Positions 16,836 through 25,688 are shown, counted from the first letter of the stretch. The stretch is 64,000 nucleotides of DNA from Sphingobacterium faecale (GCF_016746095.1 NZ_JAERTY010000016.1:1-64000); one strand, 5' to 3'. Translations and numbers: made by a program. Notes: a model not told the origin generated them from the letters alone.

Positions 16836-17679
16836 TTCACAAATACAACTTATAGAATGTCCTAGAGACGCAATACAAGGTATAGGTGGTTTTATTCCTA
16901 CGGGAAAAAAGATCACCTATATCAATGAGTTGGTAGCTTCCGGACTATTCGACTATATTGATTTTGGAAGCTTTGTCTCGCCAAAGGCTGTACCCCAACT
17001 GGCGGATACGGTTGAAGTATTGGAGGGATTGGAAAAGGGAAAGACGAAGTTGTTGGCAATAGTAGCGAATGAAAGAGGGGCACAAGCGGCTTCTGTATTG
17101 GAGAAGATTGATTACTTGGGATATCCATTTTCTATTTCGGAAACATTTCAGCAACGCAATGCGAACTCTTCTGTTGACGAGTCTTTTGAGCGCGTGAAAG
17201 GGATATGTGACCTGATACAAGGGAATAAACAGGAACTTGTGGTCTATATCTCTATGGCATTTGGAAATCCTTATGGCGATCTGTGGCATGAAGATTTAGT
17301 TATAGAATGGATGGATCGTCTATCAACGCTAGGAATAAAACGTTTTTCTATAGCTGATACGACTTCGGAAGCTTCTGCAGATGCAATTTCTAGCTTATAT
17401 AGACTGGTTGCTAAGGAATTTCCCAATACTGATTTGAGCCTTCATTTGCATGCACGGGTTGAAGAGGCGTTATTAAAGGTTGAAGCAGGATATAACGCTG
17501 GATGTAGACGTTTTGAGGGGGCATTTTTAGGGTATGGTGGATGTCCATTTGCAAAGGACGATCTGGTAGGTAATATCCCGATGGAATTATTGTTAGATAG
17601 ATTCGAAAAAGGAAATGTAGAGCAGCATGTGAAGCTTATGGATGCGTTTCAAACTATGATTAGACATGGGGCTATATAA
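16825..17679 (+). CDS. Hydroxymethylglutaryl-CoA lyase
   Basis: This 284-residue TIM-barrel enzyme splits HMG-CoA into acetyl-CoA and acetoacetate. The N-terminal ECPRDAIQG corresponds to the catalytic PRD motif. IDFGSFVSPKAVPQLADT, the metal-binding HLH pair in SLHLHARVE, and the Cys signature GGCPFAKDDLVGN (catalytic Cys and the following Asn) are all present. The loop after the Cys differs from the common GCPYAKG-ASGN form but keeps the key residues. It overlaps both neighbours, by 11 and 14 bp, so the three genes form one operon. Confidence 0.92.
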   Translation: MLNSSQIQLIECPRDAIQGIGGFIPTGKKITYINELVASGLFDYIDFGSFVSPKAVPQLADTVEVLEGLEKGKTKLLAIVANERGAQAASVLEKIDYLGYPFSISETFQQRNANSSVDESFERVKGICDLIQGNKQELVVYISMAFGNPYGDLWHEDLVIEWMDRLSTLGIKRFSIADTTSEASADAISSLYRLVAKEFPNTDLSLHLHARVEEALLKVEAGYNAGCRRFEGAFLGYGGCPFAKDDLVGNIPMELLLDRFEKGNVEQHVKLMDAFQTMIRHGAI

Positions 17680-18373
17680 GTATATAAAAGTTGAAATAGA
17701 TCGTCATATATGTAAAGTAGTATTGGCCCGACCGGAGAAGCGAAATGCATTTACTCCTACTATGGTCAATGAAATAAATCATGTATTTCAAAAAGTCAAT
17801 GGAGACGATGCTATTAAAGTGGTGCTCATCGAAGCTGAAGGACCTGTTTTTTGTGCAGGAATGGATTTAAAGACTTTTGAAGATGCAGGAGTGGATGAGG
17901 TAAATCCTACCATTATAAATGAAAATATATCCTTGGGCGAGGTATTTGAGAGATTGTATAAACCTTCGATAGCTATTGTAGAAGGAAATGTAATAGCGGG
18001 AGGTTTTTTGATCGCCTTGGGGTGTACTTATGTATTTGCTACTCCGGATGTAAAGTTTAGATTACCGGAGTTGGACCTTGGTATATTTCCGTTTCAGGTG
18101 ATGGCTAGTTTATTGAAGATCATGTCCGAAAAGCAGGTATTACAGTTATGTCTGGATACAGGGTATTTTGATTTTGAACGGGCTCGAAATCTAGGGCTTG
18201 TGGATGGTATTCTGGATAAGAAAGAATTGGATGTATTAATAGGAAGCTTCGAAAATAGATCTGTTCGTGCCCTGAAAGAAGGTATAAAGTCTTTACGAGC
18301 TATAAAATCAATTCCGGCACAAGATCAGTTTACCTATCTGAAAGAGGTATTGGATAATCTGAAGAGAGGCTAA
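17666..18373 (+). CDS. Enoyl-CoA hydratase/isomerase family protein (probable methylglutaconyl-CoA hydratase)
   Basis: This 235-residue crotonase-fold protein has the oxyanion-hole motifs FCAGMDL and VIAGGF and the LPELDLGIFP segment, whose Glu matches the second catalytic glutamate of hydratases. The other position is GGFLIALGC where hydratases normally have GGG-C-E-L, so the first catalytic Glu seems to be missing. The position, overlapping HMG-CoA lyase, points to methylglutaconyl-CoA hydration in leucine breakdown, but the missing Glu leaves an isomerase or other reaction open. Its stop overlaps the convergent scpA stop within the palindrome GCTAATTAGC. Confidence 0.8.
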   Translation: MGLYKYIKVEIDRHICKVVLARPEKRNAFTPTMVNEINHVFQKVNGDDAIKVVLIEAEGPVFCAGMDLKTFEDAGVDEVNPTIINENISLGEVFERLYKPSIAIVEGNVIAGGFLIALGCTYVFATPDVKFRLPELDLGIFPFQVMASLLKIMSEKQVLQLCLDTGYFDFERARNLGLVDGILDKKELDVLIGSFENRSVRALKEGIKSLRAIKSIPAQDQFTYLKEVLDNLKRG

Positions 18374-19152
18374 TTAGCATCTGCCTCTTCAATGACTTGG
18401 TCGATAGCATTTGGATCTTTCTTTTCTATAGAAAAGCTATTATACCCTGCTCCAATCTCTATCTCTAATAGTTTTTGCTGCAACATCTCTAATATAGCTA
18501 AGAAATTGAAAACAAACTGTACTCTATTCTCTGAGTGCTTGAGGATATGTTGGAAATCCAGTTTCTTATTCAGCTCAATGAGTTCAGCTATGGCTTTCTT
18601 TTGCTGTTCGATTGTATAAGGGAATTTGACAACCGTATGCGTCACAGGCATTACCCTGTGGGTAAAATGAAACATCATCTTTTCATATACCATCATCAGT
18701 TTATATAAATCGAAAGATGCGAGTTCTTCTTCGGTAGTCTGTCGCTGGGTGTGTTTTAGATCATAGGCAATATTAGCGCGATGGTGTAATTTTTCGCGGT
18801 CCGTTTCCAAAACTTTTAACGATTCGCAGACATCCTTGAATTGTTTGTAGAGGATAAGTTTCTGAACAAGTTGTTCTTTTAGATCTACTTCATTTTCGTT
18901 TCCATCTAAATCAGGACGAGGAAGTAACATTTTTGCCTTGATACGCATCAGGGTCGAGGCAACAAAAATAAATTCGGAAGCTAATTCTATATTTAAGGAT
19001 TGCATTTTCTGGATATAATCCAAAAAGTCATCTGTAATTCTAGAAATAGGGATATCGTGGATGTTCAGTTCATCGCGTTCGATAAAGAACAATAAAAGGT
19101 CAAAAGGACCTTCAAATTGTTCCAGTTTTATTTCGTAGTTTGTCGCATCCAT
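18370..19152 (-). CDS. scpA: Segregation and condensation protein A
   Basis: ScpA is the kleisin that bridges SMC heads and, with ScpB, forms the bacterial condensin loaded near parS. The product is 260 residues from the ATG at 19152, just inside a TTG at 19164. It has the family start YEIKLEQFEGPFDLLLFFIE, ASTLMRIKAKMLLPRP in the N-terminal domain, a charged middle, and a C-terminal winged helix with FNFLAILEMLQQKLLEIE. scpB and smc are not in the window. An exact -7 box lies 9 nt before the ATG. Confidence 0.95.
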   Translation of the reverse strand: MDATNYEIKLEQFEGPFDLLLFFIERDELNIHDIPISRITDDFLDYIQKMQSLNIELASEFIFVASTLMRIKAKMLLPRPDLDGNENEVDLKEQLVQKLILYKQFKDVCESLKVLETDREKLHHRANIAYDLKHTQRQTTEEELASFDLYKLMMVYEKMMFHFTHRVMPVTHTVVKFPYTIEQQKKAIAELIELNKKLDFQHILKHSENRVQFVFNFLAILEMLQQKLLEIEIGAGYNSFSIEKKDPNAIDQVIEEADAN

Positions 19153-19161
19153 ATACAATCT

Positions 19162-19169
19162 CAAAAATA
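19162..19169 (-). promoter_or_regulatory. -7 box (TATTTTTG) of scpA
   Basis: An exact TAnnTTTG box on the minus strand ending 9 nt before the ATG, which predicts a leader of only about 5 nt and favours the ATG over the upstream TTG that lies inside the box. Confidence 0.45.
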
Positions 19170-19306
19170 GACATTTGAAAGTTAATATTTATGTTTTAGA
19201 AAAACATCTCTGGTATATTTAACGGACAAAACTAATTCTCTAAATAATTGTAGATAGTTTATGGAATTAATTGTTACTTTGTATCTTATTTTGAAATTTT
19301 TTTGGT

Positions 19307-21235
19307 ATGCAGGTAGAAGCAGGAGCACTTTTAAAAGGAATTCAATTTCCGTCTGATTTACGTAATCTAAAAGATAGTGAATTGGAAGAAGTATGTAAAG
19401 AGCTCAGACAGTATATTATCGATATTGTTTCTGTCAATGGAGGGCACTTTGCGGCTAGCTTGGGCGTAGTCGAACTGACCGTAGCATTACATTATGTGTT
19501 GAATACACCTTATGACCAGATTATATTTGATGTGGGACATCAGGCTTATGGACATAAGATATTGACAGGTCGACGTGATTCTTTTCATACGAATCGCATT
19601 TTAGGCGGAATATCAGGGTTTCCTAAACGTAGTGAGAGTGAATATGATGCTTTTGGGGTAGGACACTCTTCTACGTCTATTTCTGCAGCTTTAGGGATGG
19701 CCGTAGCGTCAGCCTATAAAGGGGAAACGGATAGACAGCACGTCGCTATAATAGGTGATGGAGCATTGACGGGAGGAATGGCTTTTGAGGCATTAAATCA
19801 TGCTGGTATAGAGAAATCGAACCTACTGGTAATATTGAACGACAACTGTATGTCTATTGACCCCAATGTGGGGGCAATGAAGGAATACCTAACAAGTATT
19901 ACGACTTCTAAAAGTTATAATAGATTTCGCGATGACCTTATTGCCGTGTTGGCTAAGATTTCTAAGAATGGTCCTGACGCATATGGATGGGCTAAAAAAT
20001 TAGAACAAAGTATTAAGGGGACATTATTAAAAAATTCTAATTTATTCGAATCACTTAATTTTAGGTATTTCGGACCGGTTGATGGACATGATGTCAATAA
20101 ACTAGTGAAGACACTGGAAGATTTGAAGCATATCAATGGACCTAAGTTGTTACATGTAGTTACAATGAAGGGAAAAGGGTATTCTCTAGCAGAGAAAGAT
20201 CAGACTAAATGGCATGCTCCTGGTTTATTTGATAAAATAACCGGTGAGATTAAGAAGAGTACGCATGATAAGCCTCAGCCACCTAAGTATCAAGATGTAT
20301 TTGGACACACTTTGGTTGAACTTGCTGAAAGTAACAGTCGGATTATGGGAATTACGCCGGCAATGCCGAGTGGATCATCTATGAATATTATGATGAATGC
20401 CATGCCAGATAGGGCATTCGATGTGGGGATTGCAGAACAACATGCTGTAACTTTTAGTGCAGGTTTGGCTACGCAGGGATTAGTACCGTTTTGTAATATT
20501 TACTCTTCGTTTATGCAACGTGCCTATGATCAAGTGATACATGACGTGGCTTTACAGAATCTAAATGTCGTATTCTGCCTAGATAGAGCGGGATTGGTGG
20601 GAGCTGATGGACCAACACATCATGGTGCATATGATGTCGCATTTATGCGCTGTATTCCTAATATGACTGTAGCAGCACCAATGAATGAAGAGGAACTACG
20701 TAATATGATGTATACGGCCCAATTGGAAGATATGGGCCCATTTGTCATCCGATATCCTCGTGGATCAGGGGTAATGCCGGACTGGAAGCGTCCTTTTAGG
20801 GCGTTGGAGATAGGTAAAGGGCGTAAGCTTGTGGATGGTGAAGAAGTAGCTGTTATTAGTTTAGGACACGTAGGTAATGAGGTGTCAAAGGCTTTTCATA
20901 TTTTGAATGAAGAAGGAATATATCCCGCCCATTATGATATTCGGTTTGTGAAGCCAATTGACGAAAGCCTACTACACGAAGTATTTAAAAAGTTCAAGAA
21001 AGTCATTACTATAGAAGATGGGGTACTGCCAGGAGGATTTGGCTCGGCTGTACTCGAATTTATGGCCGATCATAAGTATACTGCAGATCTTGTCCGATTA
21101 GGTATTCCTGATGAGATTGTAGATCATGGGGAACAACCTGAACTGTGGAGACTGTGTAATTATGATGCCAAAGCGGTGGTAGAAGTGTGTCGAAAACTAA
21201 TGCAATCGCAACCAACAAAGTCCATGGTCAGTTAA
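19307..21235 (+). CDS. dxs: 1-deoxy-D-xylulose-5-phosphate synthase
   Basis: Dxs condenses pyruvate and glyceraldehyde 3-phosphate, the first step of the MEP isoprenoid pathway, using thiamine diphosphate. The 642-residue protein has DVGHQAYGHKILTGR and the ThDP-binding GDGALTGGMAFEALNHAG (from residue 150) with its NDN. The transketolase-like middle domain carries DVGIAEQHAVTFSAGLA and DRAGLVGADGPTHHG, and the C-terminal domain ends normally. A clear terminator at 21274 closes the unit. It lies between scpA and dnaA. Confidence 0.97.
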   Translation: MQVEAGALLKGIQFPSDLRNLKDSELEEVCKELRQYIIDIVSVNGGHFAASLGVVELTVALHYVLNTPYDQIIFDVGHQAYGHKILTGRRDSFHTNRILGGISGFPKRSESEYDAFGVGHSSTSISAALGMAVASAYKGETDRQHVAIIGDGALTGGMAFEALNHAGIEKSNLLVILNDNCMSIDPNVGAMKEYLTSITTSKSYNRFRDDLIAVLAKISKNGPDAYGWAKKLEQSIKGTLLKNSNLFESLNFRYFGPVDGHDVNKLVKTLEDLKHINGPKLLHVVTMKGKGYSLAEKDQTKWHAPGLFDKITGEIKKSTHDKPQPPKYQDVFGHTLVELAESNSRIMGITPAMPSGSSMNIMMNAMPDRAFDVGIAEQHAVTFSAGLATQGLVPFCNIYSSFMQRAYDQVIHDVALQNLNVVFCLDRAGLVGADGPTHHGAYDVAFMRCIPNMTVAAPMNEEELRNMMYTAQLEDMGPFVIRYPRGSGVMPDWKRPFRALEIGKGRKLVDGEEVAVISLGHVGNEVSKAFHILNEEGIYPAHYDIRFVKPIDESLLHEVFKKFKKVITIEDGVLPGGFGSAVLEFMADHKYTADLVRLGIPDEIVDHGEQPELWRLCNYDAKAVVEVCRKLMQSQPTKSMVS

Positions 21236-21273
21236 CCAACATGGGAAACTAAAAATATATTTTCAAATTTGAT

Positions 21274-21303
21274 TAAGCCACAAGTATTTGTGGCTTATTT
21301 TTT
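21274..21303 (+). terminator. Rho-independent terminator after dxs
   Basis: A perfect 10-bp stem TAAGCCACAA/TTGTGGCTTA with a 4-nt loop, followed by a T-run. Confidence 0.85.
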
Positions 21304-21618
21304 GCTGTGGATATGGGAGAAAAGAACTAATTATTGAGGCATAAAGTTTTCCACAATTTTCAACCCGCAATCCATTTTTTTTCAAAAAAAGCAATCTATT
21401 CTTGCTAACAGATACCTGTGTGGAAAAGTATAATTTGACATAAAGATTAGTGTTAAAATTACTATAAAAACTACGTAACTAGTTGTGTTTCAATTGTTAT
21501 TGTTTTTTTTGGTTTTTGATTTTTTTACCTCAGAAATTTTTGTCATCTTCGTTGAGAGCGAAAGTTATAAACAATTATTTTATCATTAATTGGTTATCAA
21601 GTTATTAACAATTTAAGA
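21304..21618. promoter_or_regulatory. dnaA upstream region with DnaA-box-like sites
   Basis: The 383-bp dxs-dnaA gap is AT-rich. After the dxs terminator it holds three one-mismatch DnaA boxes: TGTGGATAT at 21306-21314, TTTTCCACA at 21347-21355 and TGTGGAAAA at 21419-21427. They could support DnaA autoregulation or a minor part of a split origin. The dnaA promoter is not clear; AATTTTTG at 21535-21542 is one base off the -7 consensus, with TTTG 16 bp upstream. Confidence 0.45.
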
Positions 21619-23046
21619 ATGGAAAAAACGTATACAGGTGTTTGGAATAATTGTCTTCAGGTCATAAAAGATAATATTCCGGCGCAAAGTTTCAAGACAT
21701 GGTTCGAGCCTGTTAAGGCTATTCGTTTGGAGGGAAACGTTTTAACTATTCAAGTACCGAGTTTGTTTTTTTACGAGTGGTTGGAAGAGCACTATGTGGG
21801 TATTCTTCGTAAGACTGTAAAGAAATTTTTAGGCGAGCAAGGAAGGTTGGAGTATAATATTGTAGTAGAGAAATCTTCTACCAATATTCCTTATACGACA
21901 AATCTACCTTCGAATGGAAATGGGGCTGAAGCTAAGAGACAATCTATCCCAGTTCCTGTCGCTCTAAATAAAAATATTAAGAATCCATTTGTCATACCTG
22001 GACTAAAGAAGTTGCAGGTTGACCCACAACTGAATCAGAACTATACATTTGAGAATTTTGTGGAAGGTGAATGTAATCGATTAGCTAGATCAGCAGGATA
22101 TGCAGTGGCCAACAAACCTGGTGGTACCTCATTTAATCCTTTGATGTTGTATGGAGATGTGGGATTAGGTAAGACGCATTTGATACAGGCTATTGGTAAT
22201 GAAATAAAGAGAAATCTGCCAGATAAGCTAGTTATATATCTTTCCTGTGAAAAATTCTGCCAGCAGTTTGTAGATTCCCTGAAGAATAATACAATCAATG
22301 ATTTTGTAAACTTCTATCAGGCAATGGATGTTATTATTATGGATGATGTCCATAACTTTGCCGGAAAGGAAAAGACACAGGATATATTTTTCCATGTGTT
22401 CAATCATTTACACCAGTCAGGGAAACAAATTATTCTGACTTCGGACAAGGCCCCAAAAGATCTTTCAGGGTTAGAGGAGCGTCTTTTAAGCCGTTTCAAA
22501 TGGGGATTATCCGCTGATATACAAGCTCCGGATTTAGAGACTAGAATTGCTATTCTAAAAAAGAAAATGTACTCGGATGGTATAGAGTTGCCTGAGAATG
22601 TTGTAGAATATGTAGCAACACAGATTGATAATAGTGTGCGTGAACTAGAAGGTGCTCTAGTTTCATTATTGGCTCAATCGACATTAAACAAGAAAGAGAT
22701 TGATCTGAATTTGGCAAAATCGATGCTGAAGAACTTTGTGAAAAATACCCACAAGGAGATCTCGATGGAGTATATTCAGAAATTGGTATGTGAGTATTTT
22801 GAAGTCCCTGTAGAAATGGTTAAATCTAAGGTACGTAAGAGAGAAATAGTACAGGCTCGCCAAATATCAATGTATCTGGCTAAAAATCATACCAAGTCCT
22901 CTTTGAAGTCGATCGGGAGTTTCTTTGGAGGAAGAGATCACTCTACTGTAATTTACGCTTGCCAGACAGTAGAGGATTTGATAGAAACTGATAAGAAATT
23001 TAAAACATACGTACAGGACATACAGAAGAAATTAAAAACTTCTTAG
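21619..23046 (+). CDS. dnaA: Chromosomal replication initiator protein DnaA
   Basis: The 475-residue protein has domain I (about 1-80, starting WNNCLQVIKDNIPAQSFKTWF) and a variable linker. The AAA+ domain has Walker A GDVGLGKT (179-186), Walker B VIIMDDVHNF, and sensor II EGALVSLLAQS. The C-terminal DNA-binding domain carries the signature GGRDHSTVIYACQTVEDL. The protein melts oriC after binding DnaA boxes. Exact boxes lie 12 kb away between nadB and nadA, and weaker ones lie directly upstream. A terminator follows at 23073. Confidence 0.98.
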   Translation: MEKTYTGVWNNCLQVIKDNIPAQSFKTWFEPVKAIRLEGNVLTIQVPSLFFYEWLEEHYVGILRKTVKKFLGEQGRLEYNIVVEKSSTNIPYTTNLPSNGNGAEAKRQSIPVPVALNKNIKNPFVIPGLKKLQVDPQLNQNYTFENFVEGECNRLARSAGYAVANKPGGTSFNPLMLYGDVGLGKTHLIQAIGNEIKRNLPDKLVIYLSCEKFCQQFVDSLKNNTINDFVNFYQAMDVIIMDDVHNFAGKEKTQDIFFHVFNHLHQSGKQIILTSDKAPKDLSGLEERLLSRFKWGLSADIQAPDLETRIAILKKKMYSDGIELPENVVEYVATQIDNSVRELEGALVSLLAQSTLNKKEIDLNLAKSMLKNFVKNTHKEISMEYIQKLVCEYFEVPVEMVKSKVRKREIVQARQISMYLAKNHTKSSLKSIGSFFGGRDHSTVIYACQTVEDLIETDKKFKTYVQDIQKKLKTS

Positions 23047-23072
23047 TCGTAATCGTAAGATCGTATAGCAAA

Positions 23073-23107
23073 AGGGCTGATTCTTTCATAGGAATCAGCC
23101 TTTTTTT
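23073..23107 (+). terminator. Rho-independent terminator after dnaA
   Basis: A 9-bp stem GGCTGATTC/GAATCAGCC with an 8-nt loop, followed by seven T. Confidence 0.85.
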
Positions 23108-23111
23108 GATT

Positions 23112-23147
23112 AAAAAAGGCGAGCCAGAGTATTTTATCTGACCCGCC
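23112..23147 (-). terminator. Terminator for the small minus-strand gene
   Basis: On the minus strand GGCGGGTCAGA pairs throughout with TCTGGCTCGCC when G-U pairs are allowed, followed by TTTTTT. On the + strand the same stem has two mismatches, so it works mainly for the minus-strand transcript. Confidence 0.65.
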
Positions 23148-23193
23148 TCAGCTAGGTAATTATGAAATTAAAAACTATTGTATTTGATTCTAT

Positions 23194-23541
23194 TTATTCC
23201 TTTTTATTAGCCATCTTTTCTTCCAAGTATTGAACGAATAATGGTTTTTGTTCGTCTGTCAATAAGTCGTTAATCTTGCCATTGGCAGTGGCTGTCAAAG
23301 CTTGTATTTGTTCTTTTACTACATCTGCCGATAATGTTGTGTCTGATTTTATCGCAATTTTTGCATTTACCTTTTCAAGAACAATATTATATACGGCTGT
23401 CTGTTGGTCATCAGTCAGTGTTAATTTTTCAGTCAGCTCTGTAACCGTTTCCTTTGCTTTATTTTCTGGATTTATTTCTTGAGCAAATAATACCGTTACA
23501 GCAAATAAAAAGCTTAGTCCAGTTAAAATTAATTTTTTCAT
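23194..23541 (-). CDS. Small periplasmic protein, LTxxQ/Spy-like
   Basis: The product has 115 residues. A clear Sec signal peptide (MKKLILTGLSFLFAVTVLFAQ) is followed by an all-helical Lys/Glu-rich domain with LTEKLTLTDDQQTAVYNIV and a second NDLLTDEQKPLF. The paired LT-DQQ/LTDEQ motifs resemble the LTxxQ repeat of CpxP/Spy periplasmic chaperones and related small Bacteroidota proteins. The assignment is by pattern only. It is followed by its own terminator and resembles the 112-residue neighbour in architecture. Confidence 0.6.
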   Translation of the reverse strand: MKKLILTGLSFLFAVTVLFAQEINPENKAKETVTELTEKLTLTDDQQTAVYNIVLEKVNAKIAIKSDTTLSADVVKEQIQALTATANGKINDLLTDEQKPLFVQYLEEKMANKKE

Positions 23542-23668
23542 AGCATTTAAATTTTAAGTTTTTGAAATGTATTATTAAATCGTTTTCTGAATTAATAACT
23601 GTCGTATCGCCTATTTTATTGCTTTTATTGTATCTTGTTTGTTACATTTTAACATCATTTAACAAAAA

Positions 23669-23703
23669 TTAAAAAGGGATAAAATAGTTTTATCCCTTTT
23701 TAA
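23669..23703. terminator. Bidirectional terminator
   Basis: AAAAAGGGATAAAA pairs with TTTTATCCCTTTTT across a 4-nt loop. It serves the minus-strand gene ending at 23723. Confidence 0.75.
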
Positions 23704-23722
23704 GTAACTGTATTTTAGTGTT

Positions 23723-24061
23723 TTAGTCTGTTTTTTTCCTGTTTCTGTTATTTTGGGAGCTTTTTTGTAGAGAGTCGTATTTTATTACTTGTTCCTCGGT
23801 TAGGAAAGTTTTTATTTTAGTGTCTCTTTGTTTCCAGGTTTCTCTCCTATTCTCTGGTTTTGTTTCTTTTTGAAAAATTAAAAGATAGTTATAAATAGAG
23901 TCTTTTTGGGAGTCTTGAAGATTAAGAGCTGTGGCTAATCGTTCAACTTTTATTTTTGCCTGTTCTTCAGGGCTACGGTGCTGTCTGTTACCTCTCTGCT
24001 GTGCCTGGCCAATACTTATGGACAAAGCTGTGGTTATTGCTAATGCAAATACTGTTTTCAT
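23723..24061 (-). CDS. Small secreted protein, LTxxQ/Spy-like
   Basis: The product has 112 residues with a signal peptide (MKTVFALAITTALSISIGQA). The mature part starts QQRGNRQHRSPEEQAKIKVE and continues with helices carrying LATALNLQDSQKDSIYNYL and KTFLTEEQVIKYDSL, then a basic Asn/Arg/Lys tail. The layout (L-L-DSQ and LTEEQ) resembles the small Spy/CpxP-like or DUF4890 proteins of Bacteroidota. Its function is unknown. It probably arose with the neighbouring 115-residue protein from a common type. Confidence 0.55.
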   Translation of the reverse strand: MKTVFALAITTALSISIGQAQQRGNRQHRSPEEQAKIKVERLATALNLQDSQKDSIYNYLLIFQKETKPENRRETWKQRDTKIKTFLTEEQVIKYDSLQKSSQNNRNRKKTD

Positions 24062-24160
24062 GATGAATAAATTATGTGTTTACACCATAAATTTCATTAA
24101 ATAATTTGACTAGTAGGGAGTTGGTGCTTTAACTTTAGTGAAGATTAACTTTCGTTAAAG

Positions 24161-25207
24161 CTAATTAACACTTGTGGCGGACTGTATGTAATTAAATATA
24201 AAATGATCAAAGGTATCCTGCTGCTTATCCATTGATTTGAGGGTGATAGGGATGTAATAAAGCGGTGTATTCTGTAACGCCGAGTTGGGGACCCTTTGCA
24301 TATCTTTTTCTGTCGTTATGATAATTTTATTGGTAGTAGGTAGAGACTGATAATAATCTGCAATTTTATCGAAGTCTTTATCCGTGTAATTGTGATGGTC
24401 TGTATATTGTAAGATATGTACTATATTTCTCAGAGCAGTGAGATAAGACTGTAATGGCAAAGGATTGGCTATACCACAAAAAAGAACAATATCAAGGTTT
24501 TTCAAAGGGGCTGTTAGGAGTTGATTATTTCTATCTTTTGGTTGCCCATAATCAATTCCCGTGTAGAATATAGGCGCTAGAGCATGTTTTCTTATTTGAT
24601 GTTCTATACGGTTCCTATCTCTATTGAGAATGTCGTCAGGACACTTTGTAATTAATATTAGATCGGCTCTTTTTGTTGCAGAAAAATTGTCCCTAAAGTT
24701 TCCGGTAGGAAGGGGGATTATGGGGGATAAAAGAGAGTTAAAGTCGAAAAGAAGGATGGTGAAACCTGGAGTTAATTTTCTGTGCTGATAAGCATCATCT
24801 AAAATAATGAGGTCATGATCTTTATTAAGTTGTTGAATTCCGTAACAGCGATTTTCAGAAACAGCAACTGTAATTTCCGGAAATTTATTTTTGAATTGTA
24901 AAGGCTCATCTCCTACTTCGATCGCTAAAGAATCGCTGTGTACAAGTTTATAACCTTTTGTTTTTCGACCATATCCCCTACTAAGTGTTGCAATCCTGTA
25001 ATCATCTTTTAGCAATCGGATTATGTATTCCGTCATTGGGCTTTTTCCAGTTCCTCCTATGGCAAGATTACCAATGACAATTGTTGGGATGGAGAATTTA
25101 GTACCTTTTAGTATAGCTTTGTCATAGAGTGTATTTCTAGCCCATACAATGAGCCAATAGATTAGACTTATTGGTAATAATAACCACCGAATAAGGGTAA
25201 TAATCAT
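24161..25207 (-). CDS. lpxK: Tetraacyldisaccharide 4'-kinase
   Basis: LpxK adds the 4'-phosphate to the lipid A disaccharide at the inner membrane. The 348-residue protein starts with a membrane-associated helix, then has the P-loop GGTGKSPMTEYI, SRGYGRKTKGY, GDEPLQFK, LDDAYQHRKL (the catalytic Asp-containing motif) and TTEKDMQRV near the end. It is the last gene of the operon holB-ricT-gldH-lpxK and overlaps gldH by 4 bp. Confidence 0.95.
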   Translation of the reverse strand: MIITLIRWLLLPISLIYWLIVWARNTLYDKAILKGTKFSIPTIVIGNLAIGGTGKSPMTEYIIRLLKDDYRIATLSRGYGRKTKGYKLVHSDSLAIEVGDEPLQFKNKFPEITVAVSENRCYGIQQLNKDHDLIILDDAYQHRKLTPGFTILLFDFNSLLSPIIPLPTGNFRDNFSATKRADLILITKCPDDILNRDRNRIEHQIRKHALAPIFYTGIDYGQPKDRNNQLLTAPLKNLDIVLFCGIANPLPLQSYLTALRNIVHILQYTDHHNYTDKDFDKIADYYQSLPTTNKIIITTEKDMQRVPNSALQNTPLYYIPITLKSMDKQQDTFDHFIFNYIQSATSVN

Positions 25208-25665
25208 TGTTTTACCACCTTAATACCTACATCAACAATATCCTTGAGTGGATTTTCCCGCATGTTCTGTTCGACGGCAAAGGTATATACACCGGTATCA
25301 GGGAAGACAAAATTTTCTTTTGCAAGGTATTGTACTTCATATAGTGATCCCGCTGAATTTCCGAACCAACGTCCATCCAACTGAGCAAGAGGTATTTCTT
25401 TGCGATAAGCTGTATCGACTAATTTTGCGCCTTTTTCATGAAGGAGTACAAAAATATTGGAAAAGCTATATTCATTGGAGTGGCGTAGGTTTATATAGAT
25501 GTTGTATCTAGCCTTGGAATCAGCTATGTGTACATCAAACTGAGGTGTTTTTTCATATGACCATGCTCGGTCTGGGATAGTCTGGTTCTTTTCATAGACA
25601 GCACTATTGGTACACGAAACCAAACAACTAATTATACCAAAAGCATATAGAAGGGGTCTTATCAT
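25204..25665 (-). CDS. gldH: Gliding motility lipoprotein GldH
   Basis: This 153-residue lipoprotein has a signal peptide ending ISCLVSC with the acylated Cys at 18. The mature domain has YNIYINLRHSNEYSFSNIFV and GSLYEVQYLAKENFVFPDTGVYTFAVEQNMRENPLKDIVDVGI, the conserved GldH pattern. GldH is needed for gliding in Flavobacterium and is widespread in Bacteroidota, including non-gliders, where its role is unclear. No other gld genes are in the window. It lies between ricT and lpxK. Confidence 0.9.
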   Translation of the reverse strand: MIRPLLYAFGIISCLVSCTNSAVYEKNQTIPDRAWSYEKTPQFDVHIADSKARYNIYINLRHSNEYSFSNIFVLLHEKGAKLVDTAYRKEIPLAQLDGRWFGNSAGSLYEVQYLAKENFVFPDTGVYTFAVEQNMRENPLKDIVDVGIKVVKQ

Positions 25666-25688
25666 ATTGAAAAAATAGTGACGAGTAT

